From Oscillospiraceae bacterium Zagget12 (GTDB lineage Bacteria > Bacillota > Clostridia > UBA1381), in assembly GCA_001941225.1 (NCBI GenBank), contig MSHM01000020.1, positions 1,768 to 59,619 of the forward strand: a DNA stretch of 57,852 bases, read 5' to 3'. The translations under genes and the position numbers were made by a program. Below the pieces are notes generated by a model that saw only the letters and a list, made by a program, of their open reading frames with translations, did not search any database and was not told where the DNA came from. Shown here in pieces: positions 35,647 to 45,152 of this stretch. The stretch's first letter is position 1. Each line of letters begins with the position of its first letter.

Positions 35647-35695
35647 TTTAATCTCCCTTTCCAATGCATTGCAGTGTAAATTATAACGCGGCGCG

Positions 35696-37132
35696 TTAGA
35701 TTTTATCTGTTAAAATACATTCAATAATACTTTCCGCAGTCGGTCTTTCGGCTGTTTTATATATTTCAATGCCGTATTTTCGCGCGGCTTTTGAAGTCTC
35801 CGCGCCTATCGAGATAAATTTAGCATTTGTATAAGCCTGTGCCATTTCGGAAAACGCCTTTGCCGCCGAGCCGCTTGAAAGAATTATATAGTCCGTATCG
35901 GGGACACATAAATTCAAAAGCTCCTTTTTGGAAAAATCCGTTTCCGTGCTGTAGAGCGGCATATCCGTAAATTGTATTTTACCGTCCGTCAGGATTTTCG
36001 GTATTGTGTCCGCGCCGTTTTTAGCGCGTATTAAAAGAAGTCTGTCGCTTTTTTGGCATTGGGCGCAGAGCGTTTTTGCCAAATCCTCTCCGCGGTTATT
36101 TTTCGGAATTATGTCGGTGAAAATTCCTCTTTTTTCAAGAGCCGCCGCTGTTTTTTCGCCGACGGCGGCAAATTTTGCGCCGCATAAAAGGCGTATATCC
36201 CTTTTGGATTTATTCATAAACTCAAAAAATAATTCAACGCCGTTCGCGCTTGTAAAGACGATATGGGTATATTTTTTTAAATCCGTTTTATCAAACAGCT
36301 CAAAATTTTGAGGCGTTGTTTTTATAATGGGAATCTCCGTTATATCCGTCCCTTTCGCGGCTTTTCTTATCCGCGCGTTCATTGATTTTGTACCCGTGGC
36401 AAGAATTTTTTTGCCCGATGGATAAAACCACTCGCGGCGCAATTCGACAGCGCCGCCTATAATTATGACGGCGGGAGATGAAACCCTTTTTGCCGATTCG
36501 GGCAGAGATTTTAGTGTCCCCGTGATGATTTTTTGATTTTCCGCCGTGGCGTTTGAAATTATCGCCGAGGGAGTTTGAGCGTCCATACCGTTTTTTATAA
36601 GCTGCGATGAAATATTCGCGGCGTTTGAAAGTCCCATAAGAAACACAAGAGTTCCGTCGAGCTTTGCGATTGTCGAAAAATCAAGATTTTTTCCGGTTTT
36701 TCCGTGCCCCGTTATGACGTGAAAGGAGCTTGCCGCGTTGCGGTGAGTTACCGGAATACCGCAGTATTCGGCGGCGCTGTAGCAGGAGGAAACTCCGGGC
36801 ACAATTTCATACGGAATATTATTTTCCGCGAGAGCGTCCGCCTCCTCGCCGCCTCTGCCGAAAACAAACGGGTCGCCGCCCTTTAGGCGCACAACATTTT
36901 TTTCCGCGCCGTACTTTATAAGCTCGGCATTTATTTTTTCCTGATTCATATGATGATTGCCGACGGTTTTTCCGGCGTAAATCAACGCGCAGCCGTCCTT
37001 CGCGCCGCTTAAAAGCGACGGATTCGCGAGGTGGTCGTATATAATGACGTCCGCGTTTTTTATACATTCAAGTCCCTTTTGAGTTATAAGACCGGTGCCG
37101 CCGGGACCGGCTCCCACAAGATATACCATCAT
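35696..37132 (-). CDS. cobA: CobA/HemD fusion: uroporphyrinogen-III methyltransferase and uroporphyrinogen-III synthase
   Basis: A 478-residue bifunctional enzyme. Residues 1-240 are the SAM-dependent CobA domain ([56 protein letters not shown]). It makes precorrin-2 by C2/C7 methylation. Residues about 245-478 are HemD, which closes hydroxymethylbilane to uroporphyrinogen III ([39 protein letters not shown]). This fusion is common in Clostridia. Its ATG overlaps the hemC stop by 4 nt; a second ATG at 37129 is equally possible. It channels the HemC product into the corrin branch. Confidence 0.95.
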   Translation of the reverse strand: MMVYLVGAGPGGTGLITQKGLECIKNADVIIYDHLANPSLLSGAKDGCALIYAGKTVGNHHMNQEKINAELIKYGAEKNVVRLKGGDPFVFGRGGEEADALAENNIPYEIVPGVSSCYSAAEYCGIPVTHRNAASSFHVITGHGKTGKNLDFSTIAKLDGTLVFLMGLSNAANISSQLIKNGMDAQTPSAIISNATAENQKIITGTLKSLPESAKRVSSPAVIIIGGAVELRREWFYPSGKKILATGTKSMNARIRKAAKGTDITEIPIIKTTPQNFELFDKTDLKKYTHIVFTSANGVELFFEFMNKSKRDIRLLCGAKFAAVGEKTAAALEKRGIFTDIIPKNNRGEDLAKTLCAQCQKSDRLLLIRAKNGADTIPKILTDGKIQFTDMPLYSTETDFSKKELLNLCVPDTDYIILSSGSAAKAFSEMAQAYTNAKFISIGAETSKAARKYGIEIYKTAERPTAESIIECILTDKI

Positions 37133-37998
37133 TCAGTTCCTTTCATTTTGCCGAGAGTGATTTCCGCCATTTTTTTCCCGAGCAGTTTCGGGTCACCGCC
37201 GGTCATTTTCAGATATATTTTATTTTTAGTGTCCCCCAAAAATGTGCGCATTGTTATATTATCTCCGTCCGACACCGCCGACGCTCCGCAAGGCGCGTGA
37301 CAGCCGCCGCCGACATATTTTAAAAACGCGCGTTCGGCGTCAAGCTCCGCCATTGTTTTTTTGTCATTTATCGCGTCGGTGTATTTTTTCATTTTACCCG
37401 CCGCCGTTTCTACAGCCAAAATGCCCTGACCCGCCGCGCATATAAAGCTTTCGCCCAAATCCGCTGTGCGTATGTCTGTGATTTCAAGGCGGCGAAGAGC
37501 CGCTTTTGCCATTATAACCGCGTCGTATTCGCCGTTTTTTACCTTTTCAAGGCGAGTGTGTATATTTCCGCGTATGGGTTTAAAATCCGCGTTCGGGAAA
37601 AGCTTTTTCGCCTGAGCCTCGCGTCTTGCGCTGCCCGTCCCGATGATTTTAATGTCGGATAATTCTGTGTCGGCAAAGTATACCAAAATATCGTTTCTGT
37701 CCTCGCGCAGCAGAGCCGCGCCGATTTCAAGCCCGCCGCTTATCTCGGTCGGCATATCCTTTGCGCTGTGCACCGCCATATCGATTTCTCCGCGCAGCAG
37801 AGCGGTTTCCAGTTCTTTTATAAAAACGCCCTTGCCGCCGAAACTTTGCAAATCTCTGTCAAGGCGGCGGTCGCCCTTTGTTGAGATGCCGACAATTTCA
37901 AAGGTGTCGTCGGGGAAATGCTCCTTTAATTTTTCGATTACCGCCTCGGTCTGCTTTATGGCAAGCGCGCTTTTGCGCGAGCCGATTTTAATATTCAT
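37129..37998 (-). CDS. hemC: Hydroxymethylbilane synthase (porphobilinogen deaminase)
   Basis: Polymerises four porphobilinogens to hydroxymethylbilane. It has 289 residues. Motifs are IGSRKSALAIKQTE at the start, GGKGVFIKELETALL, DMAVHSAKDMPTE, the arginine-rich GTGSARREAQAK, and the dipyrromethane-cofactor cysteine in YVGGGCHAPCGA. AAAGGAG precedes the ATG. It overlaps hemA upstream by 11 nt and cobA/hemD downstream by 4 nt. Confidence 0.96.
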   Translation of the reverse strand: MNIKIGSRKSALAIKQTEAVIEKLKEHFPDDTFEIVGISTKGDRRLDRDLQSFGGKGVFIKELETALLRGEIDMAVHSAKDMPTEISGGLEIGAALLREDRNDILVYFADTELSDIKIIGTGSARREAQAKKLFPNADFKPIRGNIHTRLEKVKNGEYDAVIMAKAALRRLEITDIRTADLGESFICAAGQGILAVETAAGKMKKYTDAINDKKTMAELDAERAFLKYVGGGCHAPCGASAVSDGDNITMRTFLGDTKNKIYLKMTGGDPKLLGKKMAEITLGKMKGTE

Positions 37999-39127
37999 AC
38001 GATTTCTCCTTTAGAGCCGTTACAAACTCATAAAATCTTGCATAGTCGTTTTCTGCTTTTAAATCATATATTTTATGGCGAAATTTGTGCTTTTCGCCGT
38101 TGTTTTCAATTTTATTTTCCGCGTATTCAAAAAGAGGCTCATTTTCGGTGAATAATTTCCATACGCGAAATTCGTCTGTATATTTTTTTAAAATATTCTG
38201 TGCCTTTTTAATTTCCTTTTGTTTTATTTTGTTGTTGCCGTCGGCGATTTCAAGCAAATCGTCTATGTTTTTGTATGTTGTGCTTTCGTTCTGCGCCACC
38301 TCAATGTCGCGCGGTACGGCAAGGTCAATAAAAACCCTTGTTTTACGCGTTTTTATCGCGGAGGCTATTTTATCCCTTTCAAGAGTAAGGTGAGGACTTG
38401 AGGTCGCGCTTATAACCGCGTCGTATATATCGAGATTGTCATATCTTTTTTCGTATTCCACGCTCACCGCGCCGTTATTATCTGCCGCCTCACCGCCTCG
38501 CGTGCGCGCTGTCGCGTATATATTCACATTTCCGAGGGACAGTAAATCCTTTAAAACTATCGAGCCTGTTTTTCCGGACGCGCCTATTATAAGAATATTT
38601 TTATTGTTTAGTGTCCCCAAAATATTGCGGCAAAGCTTTATGGAAATGGTTGCCGCCGAAAGGGGCGTTTTTGAAAGGAGCGTTTCCGTTTTTACCCTTT
38701 TCGCGCCCGTCACCGCAAGGCGGAACAGCGTGTTTAAATACTTGCCGCAGCATAAATTCGCGCTTGAAAAGTCGCGCGCGTCCTTTACCTGTCCCAAAAT
38801 TTGATCCTCGCCCAAAATCATAGATTTAAGCCCCGCCGCCGTGAGCATAAGATGCTCGCAGCATAGGTCATTTTCGTAAACAGTCATATAATCCGCCACA
38901 AAGCTGCCGACAAGGGACACTAAATAATCAAGAAACGTCTTTTTGCAATCCCCGCCGGCTAAATAAAATTCACATCGGTTGCAGGTGGATAAAATCACAC
39001 ATTCGTCCGCGATATTCTGTTTTATATACTTTATAATTTCAGCCTGTTTTTTCTTTGTAAACGATACCTTTTCCCGCACGCTTATCGGTGCTTTTTCGTG
39101 GCTGATACTGACGCAAAGCAGCTGCAT
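37988..39127 (-). CDS. hemA: Glutamyl-tRNA reductase
   Basis: Reduces glutamyl-tRNA(Glu) to glutamate-1-semialdehyde with NADPH, the entry step of the C5 tetrapyrrole pathway. A 379-residue protein, slightly shorter than the typical 400-430. Conserved parts are SISHEKAPISVREKV, the catalytic cysteine in ILSTCNRCEFY, LMLTAAGLKSMILGEDQILGQ (shown here in part), NILIIGASGKTG and the C-terminal helical dimer domain. It directly abuts cbiL upstream (no gap). HemL, the next enzyme, is encoded divergently at 42903. Confidence 0.95.
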   Translation of the reverse strand: MQLLCVSISHEKAPISVREKVSFTKKKQAEIIKYIKQNIADECVILSTCNRCEFYLAGGDCKKTFLDYLVSLVGSFVADYMTVYENDLCCEHLMLTAAGLKSMILGEDQILGQVKDARDFSSANLCCGKYLNTLFRLAVTGAKRVKTETLLSKTPLSAATISIKLCRNILGTLNNKNILIIGASGKTGSIVLKDLLSLGNVNIYATARTRGGEAADNNGAVSVEYEKRYDNLDIYDAVISATSSPHLTLERDKIASAIKTRKTRVFIDLAVPRDIEVAQNESTTYKNIDDLLEIADGNNKIKQKEIKKAQNILKKYTDEFRVWKLFTENEPLFEYAENKIENNGEKHKFRHKIYDLKAENDYARFYEFVTALKEKSYEY

Positions 39128-39820
39128 TTAAAATCCCTTCTTTTTAATAATGACGGTTGTGAAATATCCGTAAGACTTTCCCTCCCGCAGCGGTTCAATC
39201 AATTCGTTCTCCATACCGACGCACGAGGAAACTATCGCGTTGTTTTCCATACCGCGGCGCTTTAACGCCTCATAAATTCCGTCGGTATCCGCGCCCGCCT
39301 TCATAATTATAACGGTGTCGAAATCGGCGATATATTTTTCAAGGTCGGCGCCCTTTGCCGACGGAATAATCGCAACGGACTCGCTGCCCTCGCAAAGGCT
39401 TATCCGAGCCTTATCCGCCGCGGCGCAGAAAGAGGTTATGCCCGGAATTATTTCAATTTCAAAGCCGGCGTTTTTGACCGTGCCGTGTACGTATGAGCAG
39501 ATGCTGTAAATCGAAACGTCCCCCAATGTAATCATAGCGACGGTTTTTTCCGCTTTCAGCGCGGCAATAATCCTTTCCGCCGATTTTTTTCGTGATAATT
39601 CGCACTCTTTCACGTCGGAGGACATAGAAAATTCAAGCTCGAGCAGCTCTTTTTTGCTTGTGTCGAACTCTTTGTTTATAATATTAAGCGCGGTGGATTT
39701 ATCGCCGCGTTTTTTTGACGGAACCGCGATTATATCCGATTTTTCCAAGGCGCGCAGCGCGCCGAGCGTTATATATGAGCCGTCGCCCGCACCGACTCCG
39801 ACGGAATAGAATTTTGCCAT
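39128..39820 (-). CDS. cbiL: Cobalt-factor II / precorrin-2 C20-methyltransferase CbiL
   Basis: SAM-dependent methylation at C20 of the corrin precursor. It has 230 residues, the usual size. Motifs are FYSVGVGAGDGSYITLGALR, AMITLGDVSIYSICSYV and EIIPGITSFCAAA, all typical of the tetrapyrrole methylase fold. With CbiK in the same operon it extends the anaerobic route to cobalt-factor III. Later cob/cbi genes are not in this window. It starts 2 nt after cbiO. Confidence 0.92.
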   Translation of the reverse strand: MAKFYSVGVGAGDGSYITLGALRALEKSDIIAVPSKKRGDKSTALNIINKEFDTSKKELLELEFSMSSDVKECELSRKKSAERIIAALKAEKTVAMITLGDVSIYSICSYVHGTVKNAGFEIEIIPGITSFCAAADKARISLCEGSESVAIIPSAKGADLEKYIADFDTVIIMKAGADTDGIYEALKRRGMENNAIVSSCVGMENELIEPLREGKSYGYFTTVIIKKKGF

Positions 39821-39822
39821 AA

Positions 39823-40665
39823 TTATTTGCTCCTGATAAGATTTAATATTTCCTCTCTCGCGCCGCCGATGGTGGCTTTTGAGAAGTCTGTTTCAAGGTT
39901 GTCGCATTTATTGAGAATTTCAAGCAAATGCGAAATTCTCGGAAGTCTTAAATTATGCTCGCGCAGTATATCGGGATTTTTAAAGACCTCCGATGATGTG
40001 CCGCTGGTAAGCAGTCTGCCGCGGTCAAGCACGTAAATATAATCCGAATAAATCGGAACGACATCTATGTCGTGGGTGGACATTATGATGGCTGTTCCCT
40101 CGTTTTGGCAGATGTCCTTTAACAGGTGCATAAGCGAGCTTACGCCCATCGGGTCAAGACCGGCGGTCGGCTCGTCCAAAATGATAACCTCCGGTTTCAT
40201 TACGAGTATTCCTGCGATTGCCGCGCGTTTTTTTTGACCGAAACTTAAGGCGTGGGTGGGATTGTCCTTTAGGCGGGCTATGCCCGTGCGCTCAAGCGCG
40301 TCATTCACGCGCCTCATCACCTCGTCCTCCGGTAGTTTCATATTCATCGCGCCGAAGGACACGTCCTGCAATACCGACGCGGAAAAAAGCTGGTCATCGG
40401 GGTCCTGAAAAACTATGCCGACGCTACGGCGCAGATTTTTAATTTCCGACCTTGTGTATTTTATGCTTTTGCCCATAAATTTTACCGTTCCCGATTCCGG
40501 CTTTAAAATGCCGTTCAAGTTCAGAAACAGAGTGGATTTGCCCGCGCCGTTCGCTCCGAGAATTGTTGTTATCTTTCCCTTTTCAAAGCCGATGCTTACA
40601 TCGGATAACGCGTAGCTGCCGTCGTCGTATTTATAATAAAGGTTTTCGGTTTCTATTATGTTCAT
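39823..40665 (-). CDS. cbiO: Cobalt ECF transporter ATPase CbiO
   Basis: A 280-residue ATP-binding subunit energising cobalt uptake. Walker A GANGAGKST, Q-loop VFQDPDDQLFSASV, signature ALSFGQKKRAAIAG, Walker B VIILDEPTAGLDP and H-loop MSTHD are all present. It follows cbiQ directly (TAA at 40668-40666, next ATG at 40665) and completes the CbiMNQO transporter. Confidence 0.95.
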   Translation of the reverse strand: MNIIETENLYYKYDDGSYALSDVSIGFEKGKITTILGANGAGKSTLFLNLNGILKPESGTVKFMGKSIKYTRSEIKNLRRSVGIVFQDPDDQLFSASVLQDVSFGAMNMKLPEDEVMRRVNDALERTGIARLKDNPTHALSFGQKKRAAIAGILVMKPEVIILDEPTAGLDPMGVSSLMHLLKDICQNEGTAIIMSTHDIDVVPIYSDYIYVLDRGRLLTSGTSSEVFKNPDILREHNLRLPRISHLLEILNKCDNLETDFSKATIGGAREEILNLIRSK

Positions 40666-41445
40666 TTATATCCCCGCCCTTCCGCAAAGGATTGCCGCCG
40701 CCAAAGCCGCCGCAGTAAAAATAACCGCGAAAATTATAAACGGCGCGCAGTGATTTCTTTTCGGCATAATCACGTTAATATTGCCGTCATACCCGCGCGA
40801 TTCCATCGCGGTGTAGGTTTTTTCCGCTTGGCGGAACGAGCGTATAAACAGATTTGACGCAAGACAGCTTGTCGAGCGGTAGCTTGTTTTGAGCGTGTCA
40901 TAGCCGAGCCGCGCGTCCTGAGCCGTGTGTATCCTGCTTGAAACGTCAAACAGCACAAAAATATATCTGTAAATAAGCTCCGCCGTTTCTATTATAAAAT
41001 TCGGAATGATACTTTTCCTCAGCAGAGTAAATAAATCTATCATCGGAGTGGTAAGCGACAGAAAGTACATACAGCTTACCGCGCCGAAACATTTAAGCAT
41101 TGTGCCAAGCGCCAATATAAGCCCGTCGCAGCCGATGCCGAAATACACGCCGCCTATGTGAAAAGAGGCTATCATAGCGCCGTCCGACCTTCCTATGGAA
41201 ATCGCGATTGCCGCCGCTCCCATGATTACGAAAACTATCGGAACCGTCATAAGGTGAAGGACGTTTTTTGCCGGTGTTTTTCCTATACATATAATGAGAA
41301 ACAGCATGGTAAACGCCGTCAGGACGCTTACCGTAAAGCTGTTTGCGGCAATGCAGATAAAAAGCATCGCCATTGAAAATAAAAGCTTTTCAATAGGCGC
41401 GATATTTCTCAGTTTTGAATTATACACCAATTTATCTATAATCAT
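40666..41445 (-). CDS. cbiQ: Cobalt ECF transporter transmembrane protein CbiQ
   Basis: A 259-residue membrane protein with about five helices. ATG 41445 (MIIDKLVYNSKL) is chosen because it overlaps the cbiN stop by 4 nt; the frame extends 42 codons upstream but that part is not CbiQ-like and lies within cbiN. The conserved cytoplasmic coupling motif is present in the form RSTSCLASNLFIRSFRQAEK and AMESRGYDG, which contact CbiO. Confidence 0.92.
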   Translation of the reverse strand: MIIDKLVYNSKLRNIAPIEKLLFSMAMLFICIAANSFTVSVLTAFTMLFLIICIGKTPAKNVLHLMTVPIVFVIMGAAAIAISIGRSDGAMIASFHIGGVYFGIGCDGLILALGTMLKCFGAVSCMYFLSLTTPMIDLFTLLRKSIIPNFIIETAELIYRYIFVLFDVSSRIHTAQDARLGYDTLKTSYRSTSCLASNLFIRSFRQAEKTYTAMESRGYDGNINVIMPKRNHCAPFIIFAVIFTAAALAAAILCGRAGI

Positions 41446-41735
41446 TGCTCCGTATTTTCCTTGTTCTTTTTGGAGGTTACTCTGCCGAGCACAAAGCCGA
41501 CTATTCCTGCGCCTATCGCCGCCTGCACGCAGAAGAACAGCGACTCTATTTCGCCCGAGGGCGGCTCCCACGGTGATTCAAACCACGGCTCATAGCTGCT
41601 GTCGATTTCGCTTATCGCGCTTTCCGCCTCGCCGTCCGAGCCGCCGAATTCGCTGCCGCCCATAAACAGGAGCGGAACCGCTATAATCAGCACAAGCACA
41701 ACCGCCAATATTGTATTTTTAACCCAAAGTTTCAT
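41442..41735 (-). CDS. cbiN: Cobalt transporter small subunit CbiN
   Basis: A 97-residue protein with two membrane helices (about 6-26 and 64-84) flanking an acidic extracytoplasmic loop (EFGGSDGEAESAISEID and PWFESPW), as expected of CbiN, which helps load Co2+ into CbiM. It lies between cbiM (4-nt gap) and cbiQ (4-nt overlap). Confidence 0.92.
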   Translation of the reverse strand: MKLWVKNTILAVVLVLIIAVPLLFMGGSEFGGSDGEAESAISEIDSSYEPWFESPWEPPSGEIESLFFCVQAAIGAGIVGFVLGRVTSKKNKENTEQ

Positions 41736-41739
41736 AATC

Positions 41740-42483
41740 TCACGCCTCCTTTATAACGCCGAGAGCAGTAAGCTCTCTTTTGCAGTTCTTTTCAAGCACA
41801 TTGAATATCATAACCGACAGGATACCCTCCGCTATCGCGATGGGGAGCTGCGTCGCCGCAAAAATACCCATAAACTTTACAAGCGATGCGAAAAAGCTTT
41901 GATCCGGAAATGCGAGAGCAAGCTGAGCCGAGGTTACGCAGTATGTAAACAAATCCCCGATTGTCGCCGCGAGAAATACCGCAAGTCCTTTGGGTGCTTT
42001 CAGCTTTTGACATAGCTTAAAGATTCCGAAGGACACAAAGGGTCCCGCTATTGCCATTGAGAATGTGTTCGCGCCGAGAGTTGTAAGTCCGCCGTGCGCG
42101 AGCAAAAGCGCCTGAAACAGCAGTACGATTATGCCGAGTATTGACATAATAGACGGGCCGAACAATATCGCGCCGAGTCCCGTGCCCGTAGGGTGCGAGC
42201 AGCTGCCCGTAACCGACGGGATTTTAAGTGATGAAAGTATAAATACAAATGCTCCCGCAAGGGCAAGAAGTATTTTCACCTTGTTATCCTTTTTGGACTG
42301 TTTCTGCATACTTATTCCGCCCGCGATAAGGAACGGAACACACAGAACACCCCAAAAGATACAGTAACCGACCGGAAGATAACCCTCCATAATGTGCATT
42401 GCGAATGCGTTTGTCATAGGAATGACCAGCAGCAGCGTCAGCGCCGCCACCAATAGCTTTGTTTTCCTGTTTGCTAAAGACAT
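41740..42483 (-). CDS. cbiM: Cobalt transporter substrate-binding membrane protein CbiM
   Basis: A 247-residue protein with about seven hydrophobic segments. ATG 42483 has GGAGAG 8 nt upstream; an extended frame to 42522 lacks one. A cleavable-looking leader (ending MTNAFA) precedes [13 protein letters not shown], the conserved CbiM amino terminus whose His binds cobalt. Cleavage next to that Met would be required to free it. The block [20 protein letters not shown] is also diagnostic. It is the first gene of the operon and sits directly behind the B12 riboswitch. Confidence 0.94.
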   Translation of the reverse strand: MSLANRKTKLLVAALTLLLVIPMTNAFAMHIMEGYLPVGYCIFWGVLCVPFLIAGGISMQKQSKKDNKVKILLALAGAFVFILSSLKIPSVTGSCSHPTGTGLGAILFGPSIMSILGIIVLLFQALLLAHGGLTTLGANTFSMAIAGPFVSFGIFKLCQKLKAPKGLAVFLAATIGDLFTYCVTSAQLALAFPDQSFFASLVKFMGIFAATQLPIAIAEGILSVMIFNVLEKNCKRELTALGVIKEA

Positions 42484-42587
42484 AAATTTTCTCTCCTTTT
42501 TATGTAATATATGTTTTAGCACACAAGTGACTTGAAGATAGTTATGAAACTTTAAGGCAGGCGGAAAACTTGTGGTTTTTACATACC

Positions 42588-42626
42588 AAAAAAAGCCGTA
42601 AGGATTTTGATGTTATCCTATGGCTT
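42588..42626 (-). terminator. Riboswitch expression-platform terminator
   Basis: On the minus strand AAGCCATAGGAT pairs with ATCCTTACGGCTT (one bulge) and runs into seven Ts. It lies between the B12 aptamer and cbiM and would stop transcription of the whole operon when formed. Confidence 0.8.
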
Positions 42627-42639
42627 AAAATCTTGATGA

Positions 42640-42778
42640 TTTTGCCATTGTCCCATCGCTCGTAGGCACAAATGTGCTCGATTTCGGCAGGCGATCCGAC
42701 TGTAACGGCAGCGTGACTGCGGAGGATTTTCGCCTCACTTCTCCTTTTAAAAATGCACAGGAGGCATTTACCGAAAAA
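42640..42778 (-). promoter_or_regulatory. Cobalamin (B12) riboswitch aptamer
   Basis: On the minus strand the conserved blocks of the cobalamin riboswitch are seen in order. They are AAATGCCTCCTG near 42773, AAAAGGAGAAGTGAGGCGAA, GAAAATCCTCCGCAGTCACG, CTGCCGTTACAGTCGG, and the B12-box-like GTCGGATCGCCTGCCGA. The terminator at 42588-42626 follows. B12 binding should turn off the cobalt-import and tetrapyrrole operon. Borders are approximate to about 10 bases. This covers the otherwise gene-free stretch 42484-42835. Confidence 0.85.
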
Positions 42779-42835
42779 GGATATTATTGAATATCGAATT
42801 AATTTTACCACTAAAAACGATAAAAAGCAAGAGAA

Positions 42836-42865
42836 TTGACAAAGTATTGCTTTAAGTGGTATAAT
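42836..42865 (+). promoter_or_regulatory. hemL promoter
   Basis: TTGACA (42836-42841), 18 nt, TATAAT (42860-42865), 37 bp before the hemL start. An inverted pair ACCACT (about 42807) / AGTGGT (42855-42860) flanks the -35 region and overlaps the -10 box, a possible operator. This promoter is outside the riboswitch, so hemL is not under the same B12 control. Confidence 0.8.
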
Positions 42866-42902
42866 TTTTTAGATGTAATTGTATTTAACGGGAGAAAAAA
42901 TT

Positions 42903-44189
42903 ATGAAAACGGACAAAAGTAAAGCCGCCTTTGCCGAGGCGAAAAAATATATACCCGGCGGAGTAAACTCGCCGGTCAGAGCGTTTGCCAATGTCGGCGC
43001 GAATCCGCTGTTCATCGACAGGGCTAAAGGAAGTAAAATATACGATATAGACGGAAACGAATATATCGATTATGTAGGCTCGTGGGGACCTATGTTTCTC
43101 GGTCATGGCAACGAGCGCGTGAGGGCGGCGGTGAAAGCCGCCGCGGATAAAGGAATGTCGTTCGGGGCGCCGTGCCTTGCGGAAACGGAGCTGGCAAAAA
43201 GAATATGCTCCGCGGTTCCCTGCGTTGACGAGGTGCGAATGGTAAATTCGGGCACGGAGGCGACAATGTCGGCGCTGCGCCTTGCCAGAGGATACGCCGG
43301 CAGAAATATCATTGTAAAATTCGAGGGCTGTTATCACGGACACAGCGATTCGCTCTTGATTAAAGCCGGCAGCGGCGTTGCCACATTCGGCGCCGCGTCA
43401 TCGGCGGGCGTGCCGGAGGATTTTGCGAAATACACGCTTGTGCTGCCGTATAACGATACAAAGGCGGCTGAGGTCGCCTTTGAAAAAATGGGCGGCGAAA
43501 TAGCAGCGGTTATCGTTGAGCCGGTCGCGGGCAATATGGGCGTCGTGCCGCCCAAAGAGGGATTTTTGGAGAAATTGCGTTCTCTTACCGAGGAATACGG
43601 CAGCGTGTTCATAATGGACGAGGTAATGACAGGGTTCAGGCTGTCGCCCTCGGGTGCGTCCGGCAGATTCGGCATTGACGCGGATATAATTACCTTCGGA
43701 AAAATTATAGGCGGCGGTATGCCCGTGGGCGCCTACGGCGGAAAACGGGATATAATGGAATTTGTTTCGCCGTCGGGACCGGTTTATCAGGCGGGAACGC
43801 TGTCGGGCAATCCGCTCGCAATGGCGGCGGGCAACGCGCAGCTTGAATATTTGCGTACTCACGCATATATATATAAAGAAATCGAAAAAAAGGGAGAATA
43901 TCTTGAAAGAGAATTTACCGCCGCTGCGAAAAGAAACGGAGTCGCGGCAAGGGTAAACAGAGTAGGCTCGATGATGAGCGTGTTTTTCGCGGACGCGGAG
44001 GTTACGGATTTTAAAACGGCGAGCCAATCGGACACGGAGCGGTTTAAGAAATATTTCAACGAGATGCTGAAAAGAGGAATATATCTCGCGCCGTCGCAGT
44101 TTGAGTCCGTGTTTCTGAGCGACGCTCATTCCGACGAAGATTTGGAAAAAACGGTAAAGGCGTTTGGCGAGGTTATGGAAATATTGTGA
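42903..44189 (+). CDS. hemL: Glutamate-1-semialdehyde 2,1-aminomutase
   Basis: A PLP enzyme that converts glutamate-1-semialdehyde to 5-aminolevulinate, linking HemA to HemB. It has 428 residues, the standard length. ATG 42903 has GGGAG upstream; a farther in-frame start is not supported. Motifs are [51 protein letters not shown] and the PLP lysine in [17 protein letters not shown]. It is divergent from the hem/cbi operon. The stop overlaps the start of the radical SAM gene. Confidence 0.96.
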   Translation: MKTDKSKAAFAEAKKYIPGGVNSPVRAFANVGANPLFIDRAKGSKIYDIDGNEYIDYVGSWGPMFLGHGNERVRAAVKAAADKGMSFGAPCLAETELAKRICSAVPCVDEVRMVNSGTEATMSALRLARGYAGRNIIVKFEGCYHGHSDSLLIKAGSGVATFGAASSAGVPEDFAKYTLVLPYNDTKAAEVAFEKMGGEIAAVIVEPVAGNMGVVPPKEGFLEKLRSLTEEYGSVFIMDEVMTGFRLSPSGASGRFGIDADIITFGKIIGGGMPVGAYGGKRDIMEFVSPSGPVYQAGTLSGNPLAMAAGNAQLEYLRTHAYIYKEIEKKGEYLEREFTAAAKRNGVAARVNRVGSMMSVFFADAEVTDFKTASQSDTERFKKYFNEMLKRGIYLAPSQFESVFLSDAHSDEDLEKTVKAFGEVMEIL

Positions 44190-45103
44190 TGAATTATTAT
44201 AAAAAATGCGTTTTATGCCCGAGGAAATGCGGCGTTGACAGGAGCATAGCCGCAGGGTACTGCGGAATGAGCGACAAACTGTACGCCGCGAGAGCGTCGC
44301 TGCATATGTGGGAGGAGCCGTGTATATCGGGCGAGAGCGGCAGCGGAACGGTATTTTTTACCGGCTGCAACTTGGGCTGCGTATACTGCCAAAACGGAGA
44401 GATTGCAAAGGAACGCATAGGCTTTGAAATAACGGCGGACAGATTGGCTGAAATTTTTCTCGAGCAGCAGGAAAGAGGCGCGAATAATATAAATCTTGTC
44501 ACACCCACCCATTATGTGCCGCATATAATTGAGGCTTTGGACAAGGCAAAGGGACTTAACATTCCGATTTTATATAACTGCGGCGGATACGAAAGCGTGG
44601 AAACGCTGAAAATGCTTGACGGCTACATCGATATTTATATGCCGGATTTTAAATATATTGACAGCGCCGCCGCCAAGCGGTATTCAAACGCGGCGGATTA
44701 TCCCGAAATTGCCGGTGCGGCTTTGGCGGAGATGGTGCGTCAGACGGGCAAATGCGTCTTCGGCGCGGACGGAATTATGAGGAGCGGAACACTTGTGCGC
44801 CATCTTGTGCTGCCGTCGCACATTGAAAATTCAAAAAAAGCTGTGGAATACCTGTATAAAACCTACGGCAATGATATTTATATGAGCATAATGAGCCAGT
44901 ACACGCCTATGGAGCGCGTAAAGGCTTATCCGGAAATAAACCGCCGCGTCACGCGCGGGGAATATGACGAGGTAATAAATTTTGCCGTCGATATAGGCGT
45001 GGAGAACGCCTTTGTGCAGGAGGGCGCCGCCGCGAAGGAAAGCTTTATACCGATATTTGACGGAGAGGGAATTTTAGTTATGGACAAACCTGTCGAAAAA
45101 TGA
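44189..45103 (+). CDS. Radical SAM protein, PflX/PflA-like
   Basis: A 304-residue iron-sulfur enzyme. The radical SAM cluster motif is GCNLGCVYCQN (CxxxCxxC spacing in CNLGCVYC). Extra N-terminal cysteines CVLCPRKCGVDR and the GYCGM motif match the COG1313 pyruvate-formate-lyase-activating-like group. It is cytosolic, and its substrate is unknown. ATG 44189 overlaps the hemL stop; GTG 44186 is an alternative. It is cotranscribed with hemL. Confidence 0.88.
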   Translation: MNYYKKCVLCPRKCGVDRSIAAGYCGMSDKLYAARASLHMWEEPCISGESGSGTVFFTGCNLGCVYCQNGEIAKERIGFEITADRLAEIFLEQQERGANNINLVTPTHYVPHIIEALDKAKGLNIPILYNCGGYESVETLKMLDGYIDIYMPDFKYIDSAAAKRYSNAADYPEIAGAALAEMVRQTGKCVFGADGIMRSGTLVRHLVLPSHIENSKKAVEYLYKTYGNDIYMSIMSQYTPMERVKAYPEINRRVTRGEYDEVINFAVDIGVENAFVQEGAAAKESFIPIFDGEGILVMDKPVEK

Positions 45104-45152
45104 TACAATATAATATATTTTTATAAGTATGTTTAAATTGGGGGCGATTTTG

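Larger units (their letters stand above)
34193..38924. repeat. Seven dispersed copies of the 11-mer TTTAGTGTCCC within the hem genes
   Basis: Exact copies lie at 34193-34203, 36510-36520, 37225-37235 and 38607-38617 (plus orientation) and at 34405-34415, 34862-34872 and 38914-38924 (reverse). Near copies lie at 33839-33850, 35900-35912 and 38536-38546. They fall in five different genes, and the encoded peptides differ (GDTK, GTLK, GTLN, LVSL, FSVP), so protein conservation does not explain them. Confidence 0.8.

Noticed and set aside
42542-42811. 89-residue minus-strand open frame upstream of cbiM
   Set aside because: It coincides with the cobalamin riboswitch and its terminator, so the conservation is RNA, not protein.
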